Shown here: positions 34,096-42,668 of the stretch, piece after piece
How positions within the stretch are numbered: position 1 is the stretch's first letter
Layout of the letters: each line of letters starts with the position of its first letter
Assembly: GCF_027186265.1 (NCBI RefSeq)
Contig: NZ_CP114176.1
Coordinates: 310,001 to 374,000 of the forward strand
DNA: 64,000 nt
Source: Lentibacillus daqui
GTDB lineage: Bacteria; Bacillota; Bacilli; Bacillales; Amphibacillaceae
Direction: 5' to 3'
The notes under the pieces: generated by a model
Database searches by the model: none
What the model was told of the DNA's origin: nothing
Seen by the model: only the letters and a program-made list of their open reading frames with translations
Program-made: the position numbers and the translations under genes

Positions 34096-34860
34096 CTATC
34101 CCAATTGATCCGCATCTAATGATAGAGCATCAATAAAATAAGCCAGAAATGTACCAGGCCCGGATACATTTGGATTTAGAGCGGCATATTCTGCGGCGAG
34201 TCCGTAAAATTCCACGGCGGTTTGCATTTGCTCTTCCAGCGGTTCCTTGGTTGTAAGGCAAGCTGTCAAAATCGACCCAAGCAGGCATCCCGCGCCAGTA
34301 ATTTTTGTAAGCAACGGATGTCCGGTCTGGTTTTCTTTAAAATAATTTCCACTACAAATGATATCCGTTTTTCCGGTAATAACAACAGCCGTTTGATATT
34401 TTTCCTGGGCTTTGGCAGCAACTTCGGCAATATTTCCTTCACCAACAGCGTCCGGTCCTTTTGTCTCCCAAGGAACATTGACCAGATAGGCAATTTCACC
34501 AGCATTGCCTTTGATCACAGTCGGATTTACTTCGTTGAGGATTTGCTTCACAGCCGTATCCCGAAACGGTGTTGCTGCAATGCCAACCGGATCAAGCACG
34601 ACCGGTATTCCTTTTTCATTAGCAGCTTTTCCCGCTTTTATCATTGCGGTAACCTCAGATGGTGTAATGGTACCGACATTTATCAGGAGACCATTCGCGT
34701 TTAAAGCCATTTCCCGTGCTTCTTCCTTTGCGTTTGCCATCGCTGGTGTTCCCCCAAACGACAATAATCCATTGGCAGAAAAGTTCATGACAACCTGGTT
34801 TGTTAAATGATGAATAAGTGGACGATTCTCCCTTACTTCCTGTATGACCTTCTGATTCAT
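34096..34860 (-). CDS. thiM: Hydroxyethylthiazole kinase
   Basis: 254 residues from the ATG at 34860, whose first bases overlap the thiD stop. A ribokinase-like fold: PLIHHLTNQVVMNFSANGLLSFGGTPAMA, VVLDPVGIAATPFR, VIKGNAGEIA, and the anion-hole motif ITGAGCLLGSILTACL. It phosphorylates salvaged 5-(2-hydroxyethyl)-4-methylthiazole. It is translationally coupled to thiD. Confidence 0.95.
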   Translation of the reverse strand: MNQKVIQEVRENRPLIHHLTNQVVMNFSANGLLSFGGTPAMANAKEEAREMALNANGLLINVGTITPSEVTAMIKAGKAANEKGIPVVLDPVGIAATPFRDTAVKQILNEVNPTVIKGNAGEIAYLVNVPWETKGPDAVGEGNIAEVAAKAQEKYQTAVVITGKTDIICSGNYFKENQTGHPLLTKITGAGCLLGSILTACLTTKEPLEEQMQTAVEFYGLAAEYAALNPNVSGPGTFLAYFIDALSLDADQLG

Positions 34861-35663
34861 TTGCTGACCTCCTCGATTCGTGGTGCCCAATGATTTGTTG
34901 GACCACTGCCATGACCAATTGCAAACGAATGACCGATGGCAGCCGTTATATATTGCTTGGCGGCGTTGACAGCCTCTAAAAGCGGATTGCCTTTAGCTAA
35001 TAACGCGGTAATTGCCGCTGAATAGGTACAACCGGTTCCATGGGTATCTTTTGTTTCAATGCGTTCAGATGAAAAACGGTGTATCTTGTTGCCATCGTGC
35101 AAAAAGTCGACAGCATCCCCCGCTAAATGACCGCCTTTAACAAGCGCGGCACCTGCTCCATACTTATTTACAATTTGTTCAGCGGCCTCTTTTAGATCAT
35201 CCATGGTGCTAATCGATTGCCCTGTTAGATATTCTGCTTCCGGTACATTGGGTGTGACTAATGTAGCCAGAGAAAGCAGATTGTTGCGTAAATAGTCACG
35301 CGCCTCCTCGTCAATTAATGAATCACCACTTGTCGCGACCATGACCGGATCCATTACAAAAGGGACAGGAATATTTTCTATCTTGCCGGCGATACTTTTC
35401 ATCATCGCGGTATTGGCAATCATTCCCGTTTTAAACGCTTGAAACGGGATATCTGAAATAACGGAATCCAGCTGTTCTTCAATCATGTCCGTTAAAATGT
35501 GCTGTACATCCTGAACCCCGGTTGTATTTTGGGCAACCACGGAAGTAATCACCGACATCCCATAGCATTTAAATTCCTGAAATGTTTTTAAATCGGCCTG
35601 AATGCCAGCACCGCCACTAGGATCAGTACCAGCAATAGTCAGTGCACAAGGTATTTGTCTCAT
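34857..35663 (-). CDS. thiD: Hydroxymethylpyrimidine / phosphomethylpyrimidine kinase
   Basis: 268 residues with the ribokinase-like HMP(P) kinase motifs ALTIAGTDPSGGAGIQADLKTF, FKTGMIANTAMM, PFVMDPVMVATSGDSLID and, near the C-terminus, DTHGTGCTYSAAITALLA, the catalytic anion hole. It performs both phosphorylations of HMP. It overlaps thiM by four bases and lies 44 bases after thiW. Pyridoxal-kinase-like paralogues exist, but the thiamine context settles the call. Confidence 0.95.
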   Translation of the reverse strand: MRQIPCALTIAGTDPSGGAGIQADLKTFQEFKCYGMSVITSVVAQNTTGVQDVQHILTDMIEEQLDSVISDIPFQAFKTGMIANTAMMKSIAGKIENIPVPFVMDPVMVATSGDSLIDEEARDYLRNNLLSLATLVTPNVPEAEYLTGQSISTMDDLKEAAEQIVNKYGAGAALVKGGHLAGDAVDFLHDGNKIHRFSSERIETKDTHGTGCTYSAAITALLAKGNPLLEAVNAAKQYITAAIGHSFAIGHGSGPTNHWAPRIEEVSK

Positions 35664-35707
35664 TTGTCATCATCCTTTCGGGACAAGGGGCTCCCTTGTT
35701 CCAGTTT

Positions 35708-36196
35708 TTAAATGTTTGGCAGTACGTTTCGTTGTTTCAACCGAGCTGCAATAATCCAGCCTATCAACGCCCCAGCTCCACTGCTTACCAGGAATGACGG
35801 GAAGAAAAATAATGCACCAACTGAACTTCCCATCAAGAGGTTGGCAAACGGTACAGCAAACAAAGAGCCAATCATACCGGTTCCAATAAATTCACCAATT
35901 GCCGCCCAAATCTTTTTCCCGAACCGTCGATAAAGATAACCTGCCAGAAATGCGCCAATCATGCCGCCGGGAAACGCCAAAATGGAGCCAAGACCAAGCA
36001 AGTTACGAATCAGTCCGATCATGAAGGCGATCATAACAGCGGGGGCTGGGCCAAGTATGATGGCTGCCAGCACATTCACCGCATGCTGTACTGGATAGGC
36101 TTTAGCAACTCCTGCAGGAAACCAGAGAATTTGGGATCCAATTGTTCCAATGGCTACAAAAACAGCCATCGTTGTTAATAAACGTGTCCGGTTCAT
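35708..36196 (-). CDS. thiW: ThiW, ECF transporter substrate-binding subunit (thiazole)
   Basis: 162 residues from the ATG at 36196, after AAAGGAGG. A small membrane protein with about five helices: LLTTMAVFVAIGTIGSQILWFPAGVAKAYPVQHAVNVLAAIILGP is the ThiW signature. The family is predicted to import the thiazole moiety together with shared ECF ATPase subunits encoded elsewhere. Its position between the TPP riboswitch and thiD/thiM supports import followed by phosphorylation. Confidence 0.92.
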   Translation of the reverse strand: MNRTRLLTTMAVFVAIGTIGSQILWFPAGVAKAYPVQHAVNVLAAIILGPAPAVMIAFMIGLIRNLLGLGSILAFPGGMIGAFLAGYLYRRFGKKIWAAIGEFIGTGMIGSLFAVPFANLLMGSSVGALFFFPSFLVSSGAGALIGWIIAARLKQRNVLPNI

Positions 36197-36231
36197 CCAA
36201 TTCCTCCTTTCCATGTTTCCATGGCATATAA

Positions 36232-36265
36232 AAAAAGCTAGATCCTTATGATGGACCCAGCTTGC
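36232..36265 (-). terminator. TPP-riboswitch expression-platform terminator
   Basis: On the minus strand AAGCTGGGTCC pairs with GGATCTAGCTT, followed by seven T, just before the thiW ribosome site. Confidence 0.8.
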
Positions 36266-36297
36266 GTAGAGAAAAGTTTATCGTGATTTGTCACAAC

Positions 36298-36392
36298 TAC
36301 TTCCCTCCGCTGGTATTAGCCAGATCAGGTCCATAAGGGTCGGAAAGAAATGCAACTTTCCTCTCAGCCCGCATGCGGGGCACCCCTAGTAG
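36298..36392 (-). promoter_or_regulatory. TPP riboswitch (THI-box)
   Basis: The minus strand contains GGGGTGCC, GGGCTGAGAGG, ACCCTT, ACCTGATCTGGCTAATACCA and GCGGAGGGAAGTAG, all THI-box blocks in order. It controls the thiW-thiD-thiM-thiE operon by transcription termination when TPP is bound. Confidence 0.97.
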
Positions 36393-36618
36393 TGTAAATA
36401 CTATGAAATTTGCCTGTTGCAATAATCTTAACAGAGAAGGATTGGTTTGTCACTTATGAATCACGTTTTATAATGTGAAGAAAAATTGTAACTTCTACCT
36501 CTATCTTGCCTGGCGGTTGGAGGGAGTTAAAATATGTTGTTACATTAGATGTAAGCGCAGCCTTAAAACAAGTAAAGGCGCAAACCTGCATAAGCTTCAT
36601 TTTAAGGTTAAAAACCTG

Positions 36619-36647
36619 TTGACACTCCAAAATCATGAGCGTATAAT
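36619..36647 (+). promoter_or_regulatory. Perfect consensus sigma-A promoter for marR-MFS
   Basis: TTGACA (36619-36624), 17-base spacer, TATAAT (36642-36647). A consensus promoter this strong implies repression in normal conditions. Confidence 0.85.
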
Positions 36648-36656
36648 ATCATCTTG

Positions 36657-36678
36657 TTATCAAATTGTTTAGTGATAA
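36657..36678. promoter_or_regulatory. Candidate MarR operator
   Basis: TTATCA and TGATAA half-sites flank a 10-base centre directly downstream of the -10, a fit for autorepression by the MarR protein encoded 43 bases further on. Confidence 0.55.
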
Positions 36679-36720
36679 GATATTTTTTAGTGAGATAATA
36701 TTTATATAAGGAGGGAAGTC

Positions 36721-37158
36721 ATGAAGAAGGATGATTTCCTTGAGTTGGAGGGCATTTTCCGGAAAATCACGAAGAAAATCCCCGGAGAATGGAGAAAGCA
36801 TACGAAATCGGCTTTCTCCAGAACAGAAGCACTTGTCCTTTATAAATTATATTATGAGGGACAACAACGTGCTTCTGAGCTAGCAATGGTTCTTTCCATC
36901 ACTACTGGCGGCTTGACAGGTCTTACCGATAAGCTTGTTGAGGGCGGATATGTGGAAAGGAAACGGACGGAAGAAGATCGCCGGGTTGTTTACCTGTCCA
37001 TTACCGATAGCGGAAAGGAAATGGTCAAGGCTATGAATGCTGCCCGAAAAGCATTTATTGAAAAATTGTTCAATGGGATATCAACGGAAGAGTTAAATCA
37101 GTTTAAGAACACAGCCGCAAAATTATTACGGAATTTTGAGGATGTGGAAAATCAATAA
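36721..37158 (+). CDS. MarR-family repressor
   Basis: 145 residues. The winged helix spans about 30-100 (AFSRTEALVLYKLYYEGQQRASELAMVLSITTGGLTGLTDKLVEGGYVERKRTEEDRRVVYLSITDSGKEMV), with N- and C-terminal dimerisation helices. GGAGGG precedes the ATG. It is followed after 28 bases by a DHA2 exporter on the same strand, the standard repressor-exporter operon. It is predicted to repress from the dyad downstream of the -10 and to be released by drug-like ligands. Confidence 0.92.
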   Translation: MKKDDFLELEGIFRKITKKIPGEWRKHTKSAFSRTEALVLYKLYYEGQQRASELAMVLSITTGGLTGLTDKLVEGGYVERKRTEEDRRVVYLSITDSGKEMVKAMNAARKAFIEKLFNGISTEELNQFKNTAAKLLRNFEDVENQ

Positions 37159-37186
37159 CTTAGGGAATAGGAGATGAAAGAAAAGC

Positions 37187-38695
37187 ATGACTGAAACAAC
37201 TACAAGTAATGCAACGAATATAAAAAAAGGCCCCATTCTTGCGGTTATTATTCTTGGTGCGTTTGTATCGCTGTTGAATCAAACGTTAATGAATGTGGCC
37301 TTGCCTTCGATCATGGAGGACCTGGATATAGGGGAAAGCACTGCACAGTGGATTACGACCGGATTTATGCTGGTTAATGGTGTGCTGATCCCAATTACTG
37401 CATTTTTAATGGAGAAGTTTTCAACCAGACAGCTATTTATAACTGCAATTAGCTTATTTGCTGCAGGTACATTAATCTGTGCCATTTCACCAACTTTTAT
37501 TATCTTAATGACTGGCCGCGTTATTCAGGCAGTTGGCGCAGGGATTATTATGCCACTATTAACAACGGTTGTATTGGCTTTGTTCCCGGTTGAAAAGCGT
37601 GGTGGTGCAATGGGGATTATTGGGATTGCCATTATTTTTGCACCAGCTGTAGGCCCAACACTGTCAGGGTTTGTAGTACAAAATTATTCATGGCGGTTAT
37701 TGTTCTGGATTATATTTCCAATTGCTGTATTAACAATTATCTTCTCGGTTATTTTCTTAAAGAATGTAACCAAACAGACATTTCCAGACATCGACATCCT
37801 GGCAATTGTTCTCTCAACACTTGGTTTTGGCGGTATCCTGTACGGTTTCAGTACTGCAGGTACAAACGGCTGGACCAATGCATCGGTGATCATTGGATTG
37901 ATTGTTGGCTTTGTCGGCCTTGCCTTGTTTATTTGGCGCGAATTGGTTATGGAAGTTCCAATGCTGGATTTCCGGGTATTTAAGAGCGGAATTTTTTCGC
38001 TTACTACGGTCATTAATGTGGCACTTACGGTCGCTATGTTTGCGCCAATGCTTTTGATCCCGATTTATTTGCAGAATATCCTGGGTATTTCACCAATGAA
38101 TTCCGGTTTAATGCTGATGCCAGGCGCAATCGTGATGGGAATTATGTCACCGATCACTGGTAAAGTATTTGATAAAATAGGTGCGCGGCCATTAGCAGTG
38201 TTTGGATTGGCCATTACAGTAGTAACAACGTATTTGTTCACCCAGCTAACCGACTCAACAGGCTATCTGTATCTGATTATTATATACACCATTCGCATGT
38301 TTGGTATGTCCATGATTATGATGCCAATTATGACGGCCGGGCTTAATCAGTTGCCGCAGCGACTTTATCCACATGGTACAGCAATGGTTAATACTGTTCG
38401 TGCTGTAGCTGGTGCGATTGGTACGGCATTCCTGGTTACCATCATGACGAACCAGGCAAAAAATAGTATTAAAGATATTATTATCAACAATCATTTTGAC
38501 CCGAATAACGAGCAAGATATGTTACATGCTGCCAATCTTGCCCAGGTTCAGGGAATCAATGACGCATTTATGGTATCCACTGTATTTGCTGTGGTTGCAT
38601 TGATCCTGTCATTCTTCATTAAACGTGGAAGAACAACACAAGAAGAAGAACCAGAGGTATCAGGAAAACGGAAACTCTCAACGGAAAGAGGGTAA
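37187..38695 (+). CDS. MFS exporter, DHA2 family, in a marR operon
   Basis: 502 residues with 14 membrane helices. Signature segments are FVSLLNQTLMNVALPSIMEDLDIGESTAQWITTGFMLVNG, GRVIQAVGAGIIMPLLTTVVLALFPVEKRGGAMGIIG and FAPAVGPTLSGFVVQNYSWRLLF. It is closely parallel to the 30937 gene, so the two are probably paralogues. It exports drugs or lipophilic compounds under MarR control. The C-terminus ends in a charged cytosolic tail. Confidence 0.92.
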   Translation: MTETTTSNATNIKKGPILAVIILGAFVSLLNQTLMNVALPSIMEDLDIGESTAQWITTGFMLVNGVLIPITAFLMEKFSTRQLFITAISLFAAGTLICAISPTFIILMTGRVIQAVGAGIIMPLLTTVVLALFPVEKRGGAMGIIGIAIIFAPAVGPTLSGFVVQNYSWRLLFWIIFPIAVLTIIFSVIFLKNVTKQTFPDIDILAIVLSTLGFGGILYGFSTAGTNGWTNASVIIGLIVGFVGLALFIWRELVMEVPMLDFRVFKSGIFSLTTVINVALTVAMFAPMLLIPIYLQNILGISPMNSGLMLMPGAIVMGIMSPITGKVFDKIGARPLAVFGLAITVVTTYLFTQLTDSTGYLYLIIIYTIRMFGMSMIMMPIMTAGLNQLPQRLYPHGTAMVNTVRAVAGAIGTAFLVTIMTNQAKNSIKDIIINNHFDPNNEQDMLHAANLAQVQGINDAFMVSTVFAVVALILSFFIKRGRTTQEEEPEVSGKRKLSTERG

Positions 38696-38703
38696 TGATA
38701 AGG

Positions 38704-38757
38704 GGACTGCACTCCACTACATTAAGATGTTAAAGTGGTGGGGATGTCCCCATTTTT
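38704..38757. repeat. GC-rich inverted repeat between convergent MFS genes
   Basis: GGGGACTGCACTCCACTAC is followed 13 bases later by GTGGTGGGGATGTCCCC, pairing with small bulges, then ATTTTT. It is probably a bidirectional terminator; similar GGGGAC-type palindromes occur elsewhere in the window (20695-20738). Confidence 0.6.
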
Positions 38758-40111
38758 ATGCTCCCGTCCGTAAGCGCTTGTTTTTGGGAAGGCGCAATGC
38801 TAATACAATGACCAACACGCAAAATACAAGGCTGATGGTTGCAACAAGATGAAGATGCGCGATATCCAAATGACTGTTAAAGGCAATTCCCAATAAACAG
38901 GAAGAAAGAATCGACCCCAGATAGCGGCTGGTTTGGAACAGTCCTGATGCTGATCCAGTTTCCTCGGGTTTTACCTGTTCATAAAGCGCCGTTTGGGTAG
39001 AAATATTATTAAAACCATTGCTCATTCCAAGAACTGACATAATCACTAAAAACCAGATTAACGGCGAATTTTCCCGGAATGTAAGTAATAGGGCGGTACC
39101 AACGAATAAGAGCAAGGCACCGGTGACAAGCGGTAACTTGGAACCAAACCGGTCAATCATCTGGCCGGCGATCGGTGCGACAATGACACTAAAACCAGCC
39201 AAAGCCAGCATGATGATTCCAGTATGTTTCTCGCTATAACCTTGAACCTGTTGCAAAAATGTCGGGAACCCAAAAAAGTAACAATAATAGATCAGGTTAA
39301 TGCTGGTAAATTGTAGATAAATCATGGTTACTGCAGGATTCTGCTTAAGTGATACCAAATCAATAAATGGCTCCCGTTGTCTGTTTTCCCAGAAGTAAAA
39401 GCCTGTAGCGGCAAGCAAGAAAATAATAAGTGCCAACCAATGGATCTTGTTTTCCAATGACAACAGGAATAATATTAAGCTGACCATTACGACAATAAAC
39501 AAAGCGATTCCCACAAAATCAATCCGCTTTAATTCAAATTTCCCTTGTCCTTTTGCTGGCAGGATAAAGATAGCCATCACAAACGAGAGAATGATAAATG
39601 GGAAGTTAATCAGAAATATCGATGGCCAATCCCATGATGCGATCAAAAAGCCGCCAATGGATGGTCCAAATGCTGCTGACGTTGATGCGAAAATGGATAA
39701 CATCGACAATGCTTTCCCTTGCCCCTTAGTTATATTGGTCCGAACCATACTCATCCCACTTGGAAATAAGGTGGAACTGCCAATTGCCTGAAGTGCACGG
39801 CACCCTAAGAGAAACGGGTAATTGGGTGAAAAAGGAGCTAAGATAGATGAACCAGCAACCAAAACCAGCCCGGTTAGAAATAGCCGTTTGGGTCCGAACA
39901 TATCACTTAATTTACCCATAACCGGCTGGGCGGCGGCACTAGCCAAATAAAATATTGAAATCAGCCATGACGCATCCGCAAAATTTAAAGCGAATTCATG
40001 TTGCAATCTGGTCAATGCAACCGATATCATTGATGAATTTAATGGATTAAGCAGTGTCCCAAGACCAATCGTTAGCACAAGCAGCCACGGTTTCTGTAAT
40101 GACTTTATCAT
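38756..40111 (-). CDS. MFS exporter, DHA2-like family
   Basis: About 451 residues from the ATG at 40111 (AGGTG upstream). It has 12-14 membrane helices, with LLNPLNSSMISVALTRLQHEFALNFADASWLISIFYLASAAAQPVMGKLSDMFGPKRLFL near the N-terminus and GCRALQAIGSSTLFPSGMSMVRTNI in helix 4. It ends in a basic tail KNKRLRTGA. It is divergent from the marR operon's neighbours, with no regulator directly attached. The substrate is unknown. Confidence 0.88.
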   Translation of the reverse strand: MIKSLQKPWLLVLTIGLGTLLNPLNSSMISVALTRLQHEFALNFADASWLISIFYLASAAAQPVMGKLSDMFGPKRLFLTGLVLVAGSSILAPFSPNYPFLLGCRALQAIGSSTLFPSGMSMVRTNITKGQGKALSMLSIFASTSAAFGPSIGGFLIASWDWPSIFLINFPFIILSFVMAIFILPAKGQGKFELKRIDFVGIALFIVVMVSLILFLLSLENKIHWLALIIFLLAATGFYFWENRQREPFIDLVSLKQNPAVTMIYLQFTSINLIYYCYFFGFPTFLQQVQGYSEKHTGIIMLALAGFSVIVAPIAGQMIDRFGSKLPLVTGALLLFVGTALLLTFRENSPLIWFLVIMSVLGMSNGFNNISTQTALYEQVKPEETGSASGLFQTSRYLGSILSSCLLGIAFNSHLDIAHLHLVATISLVFCVLVIVLALRLPKNKRLRTGA

Positions 40112-40261
40112 GTGAATCACCTGTTCATCGTGTATGTAAAAGCAAGGAAATATAACCCATCTTGAATATCATTCCGAATATCTTTAATCATATGCTAAAG
40201 TAGAAATAGGCGAAAATATTTTGCTCAGAAACAGCTAATCAATGGATTCGGGGTGATTGTT

Positions 40262-41191
40262 ATGGATGCAAACGGTAGCAAATTAACGAAGCGCATGCTA
40301 AATTGGGTGATAGACGCAATAGATAGAAGAAAAGCCGAGGTAGTCATGATTGAACAGCTAAAGGGTAGTACTTCATCGACACTGTTTCGGATTTCTTTAC
40401 GGATGAATCGATGTTTACGACATGTTGTATTTCGTTTGTTTGATAACCAAGATTGGCTGGAGGAGGAACCTGATTTAGTACTGCATGAAGCTATGAGTTT
40501 GCGCTGTGCAGCAAAGACGGATATCGCCACACCAAACATCATTGCCTGGGATGAAACCGGCGAAATATGCGGATTCCCGGCAGTTCTGATGACCATGCTG
40601 GATGGCACTGTCCAGCTAAAACCGAATAATTTGGAAAAATGGCTGCGGAGTTTGGCATCAGCACTAGGCAAAATTCATGCCATTGATGCCAATGATTTCA
40701 ATTGGGAATATTTCACCTACAATGATATTTCCTCCTTGGAAACCCCACCATGGACAAGCATTCCACAAGCATGGGAAAGAGCAATCGAAATTGTAAAATG
40801 TCCAAGGCCATCCGTTCACGAATGCTTCATCCATCGTGATTATCACCCCGCTAATGTTTTATATCTTGATGGAAAGGTGACCGGGGTAGTTGATTGGGTA
40901 AATGCTTGTAAAGGCCCCGCTGGTATTGATGTCGGACACTGCAGAGTGAATCTGGCAATGCTATATAATGTAGCAACCGCAGATCAATTCTTGGCAGCAT
41001 ACCAGCAAGATCAGGGTAGCAAATTTGTTTATGATGTGTACTGGGATGTTGTTTCGTTAATTGATATTCTTTCCGGTCCACCGGTAGTTTATCCGGGTTG
41101 GGAAGCATTTGGCGTTACTGGGCTTACGGATACGATGATGCGGGAGAGGCTGGATAAATATGTTGTAAGTTTGTTGGAGCGAGCTTCTTGA
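40262..41191 (+). CDS. Aminoglycoside-phosphotransferase-fold (APH/CHK-like) kinase
   Basis: 309 residues from the ATG at 40262. A protein-kinase-like fold with the catalytic loop HRDYHPANVLYLDGKVTGVVDW (Asp about 193, metal-binding Asp about 211) and an N-terminal lobe including LKGSTSSTLFRISLR. Many such proteins phosphorylate choline, homoserine, macrolides or unknown small molecules, so resistance should not be assumed. A full-length frame, followed closely by an IS3-family element. Confidence 0.85.
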   Translation: MDANGSKLTKRMLNWVIDAIDRRKAEVVMIEQLKGSTSSTLFRISLRMNRCLRHVVFRLFDNQDWLEEEPDLVLHEAMSLRCAAKTDIATPNIIAWDETGEICGFPAVLMTMLDGTVQLKPNNLEKWLRSLASALGKIHAIDANDFNWEYFTYNDISSLETPPWTSIPQAWERAIEIVKCPRPSVHECFIHRDYHPANVLYLDGKVTGVVDWVNACKGPAGIDVGHCRVNLAMLYNVATADQFLAAYQQDQGSKFVYDVYWDVVSLIDILSGPPVVYPGWEAFGVTGLTDTMMRERLDKYVVSLLERAS

Positions 41192-41340
41192 GTGGCGATG
41201 TGTAACTGCGATGATCAAATAAAAGCCACCATCTTTACTAGTAAAGTGGACCCCTTGTCAAGGACACTTTGAAAAAAACCACTAACTTTTTTTGCTTGTT
41301 CCTCTTATGCTTGCTTCATAGGAGGAGCGGTGGCAAGTCC

Positions 41341-41374
41341 AAGCATACGCTCAAAACTAAGAGCGTGTGCTTTT
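41341..41374 (+). terminator. Hairpin upstream of the passenger ORF
   Basis: AAGCATACGCTC pairs with GAGCGTGTGCTT, followed by TTT. It lies ahead of the ORF at 41391 and could insulate it from read-in transcription. Confidence 0.5.
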
Positions 41375-41390
41375 GTCATCCACTAAAAAT

Positions 41391-41816
41391 ATGAAGAGAC
41401 ATTGTTTATCAAGTTTGGAAGCATTAGAGTTTTCTGTTTTTCAAGATGAACATGCGTTACGAATTTTCCCTAATTGGATGGTAAGATATTTTGAATCTCT
41501 CACAGAAAAGGAACAATGGCAATATTTTCTAGCCTATCGAAAAGTTGCCGATCAAATGCTATCCGAATCATATCTTATTGATCAATTAAAATGGATATTA
41601 AAGTATCCATCCATCGAATTAGAGTATGATCTATATGTGAAAGCTCGAATAGACCCTGATTTTTATGAGGAGGAAGTCTTTCTACCAGAGAAATGGACCG
41701 AACTACAAGAAAAATACGAGACACGATTCCAACAAGCAATTAGTCTTTTAGAGGAACAACAACGGGAAGATCAGGTGTCTTCACAAGATGAGCCAGAGGA
41801 TACACTCCCGTTTTAA
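41391..41816 (+). CDS. Hypothetical 141-residue protein convergent with the IS3 orfB
   Basis: It reads MKRHCLSSLEALEFSVFQDE... and ends EEQQREDQVSSQDEPEDTLPF. It is rich in aromatic and acidic residues with a hydrophobic middle, and looks like a real soluble protein. Its last 77 bases overlap the 3' end of orfB on the other strand. No ribosome site is obvious at the ATG. It may be a passenger of the IS or a pre-existing gene whose 3' end was replaced by IS sequence. No family recognised. Confidence 0.45.
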   Translation: MKRHCLSSLEALEFSVFQDEHALRIFPNWMVRYFESLTEKEQWQYFLAYRKVADQMLSESYLIDQLKWILKYPSIELEYDLYVKARIDPDFYEEEVFLPEKWTELQEKYETRFQQAISLLEEQQREDQVSSQDEPEDTLPF

Positions 41817-42648
41817 TGAATTCTGCATATTGATTGGGGGATAACTTTGCGAGACCCCATTGATAGCGTTCGTTGTTGTAGTAATCCATATAGTCATCAA
41901 TTTTGATAGAAAGATCCGAAAAAGTAATTATGTAGCCAAGATTCCCTAAATCATCTTTCATGTGACCAAAGAAAGATTCTTGCGGTGCATTGTCCCAACA
42001 ATTCCCTCGGCGTGACATGGATTGCCGTAATTCTTTATCATTCAGTAGCGATTGAAATTGCATACTAGTGTAGTGTACGCCCTGGTCGGAATGGATCAGG
42101 GTTTTCTGTTTTTTAGGAATCGCATGATGTTCAATTAAGTATTCAATCATTTCCAAAACAAAATCCACTTCTAACGATTCACTAAGTGCATAAGAAAGAA
42201 TTTGATTGGTAAACGCATCTTTTATGGTAGATAAATAGGCTTTCTGACCTCGTCCAAAGTAGAGATAGGTAATATCCGTAAGCAAGACCGTTTTGGGACC
42301 ATGAGCTTTAAATTGACGATTTAAATGATTAGGCTTCGTTGCATGTTCTTGCCTGGCTTTTGCCATTCGTTTGTAAGGATTAGGTTTCCTAATCGGACAT
42401 ATGAGATTATATTTATTCATCAGTCGTTGAATCTTCTTGCGGTTCATGACGATTCCTGTTTGAAGAAAGCGCATATAAATGCTTCTTGATCCCTTTGCAT
42501 ATCCGCGATATTGATAGACTTCTAGAATCAATTCAAAATCAGTGCGATCTTGTTTCTCACGCTCCTTACGCTTCTCTTCCTGCTTAAACCATGCATAATA
42601 ACCTGAACGAGAAACCTGAGCAATCTCACATAACCACCTGATATTCAA
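41740..42648 (-). CDS. IS3-family transposase, OrfB (DDE integrase core)
   Basis: 302 residues as an independent frame, with the rve-type integrase domain: VLLTDITYLYFG (first Asp), IHSDQGVHYTS (second Asp), QSMSRRGNCWDNAPQESFFGHMKDD (Glu), plus the HTH_21-like RRNGI-type N-terminal region (SRSGYYAWFKQEEKRK). The frame is open upstream to the slippery site in orfA, so it is probably made as an OrfAB fusion. The C-terminus is about 30 residues longer than typical. Confidence 0.92.
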   Translation of the reverse strand: MNIRWLCEIAQVSRSGYYAWFKQEEKRKEREKQDRTDFELILEVYQYRGYAKGSRSIYMRFLQTGIVMNRKKIQRLMNKYNLICPIRKPNPYKRMAKARQEHATKPNHLNRQFKAHGPKTVLLTDITYLYFGRGQKAYLSTIKDAFTNQILSYALSESLEVDFVLEMIEYLIEHHAIPKKQKTLIHSDQGVHYTSMQFQSLLNDKELRQSMSRRGNCWDNAPQESFFGHMKDDLGNLGYIITFSDLSIKIDDYMDYYNNERYQWGLAKLSPNQYAEFIKTGVYPLAHLVKTPDLPVVVPLKD

Positions 42649-42668
42649 GAGGTTATGATCTCTTTCCG

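Noticed and set aside
34222..34704. 160-residue plus-strand frame
   Set aside because: Antisense shadow of thiM; Phe/Ser/Arg-rich translation without a domain.
40225..40671. 148-residue minus-strand frame
   Set aside because: Antisense to the APH-fold kinase, whose catalytic motifs confirm the plus-strand frame.
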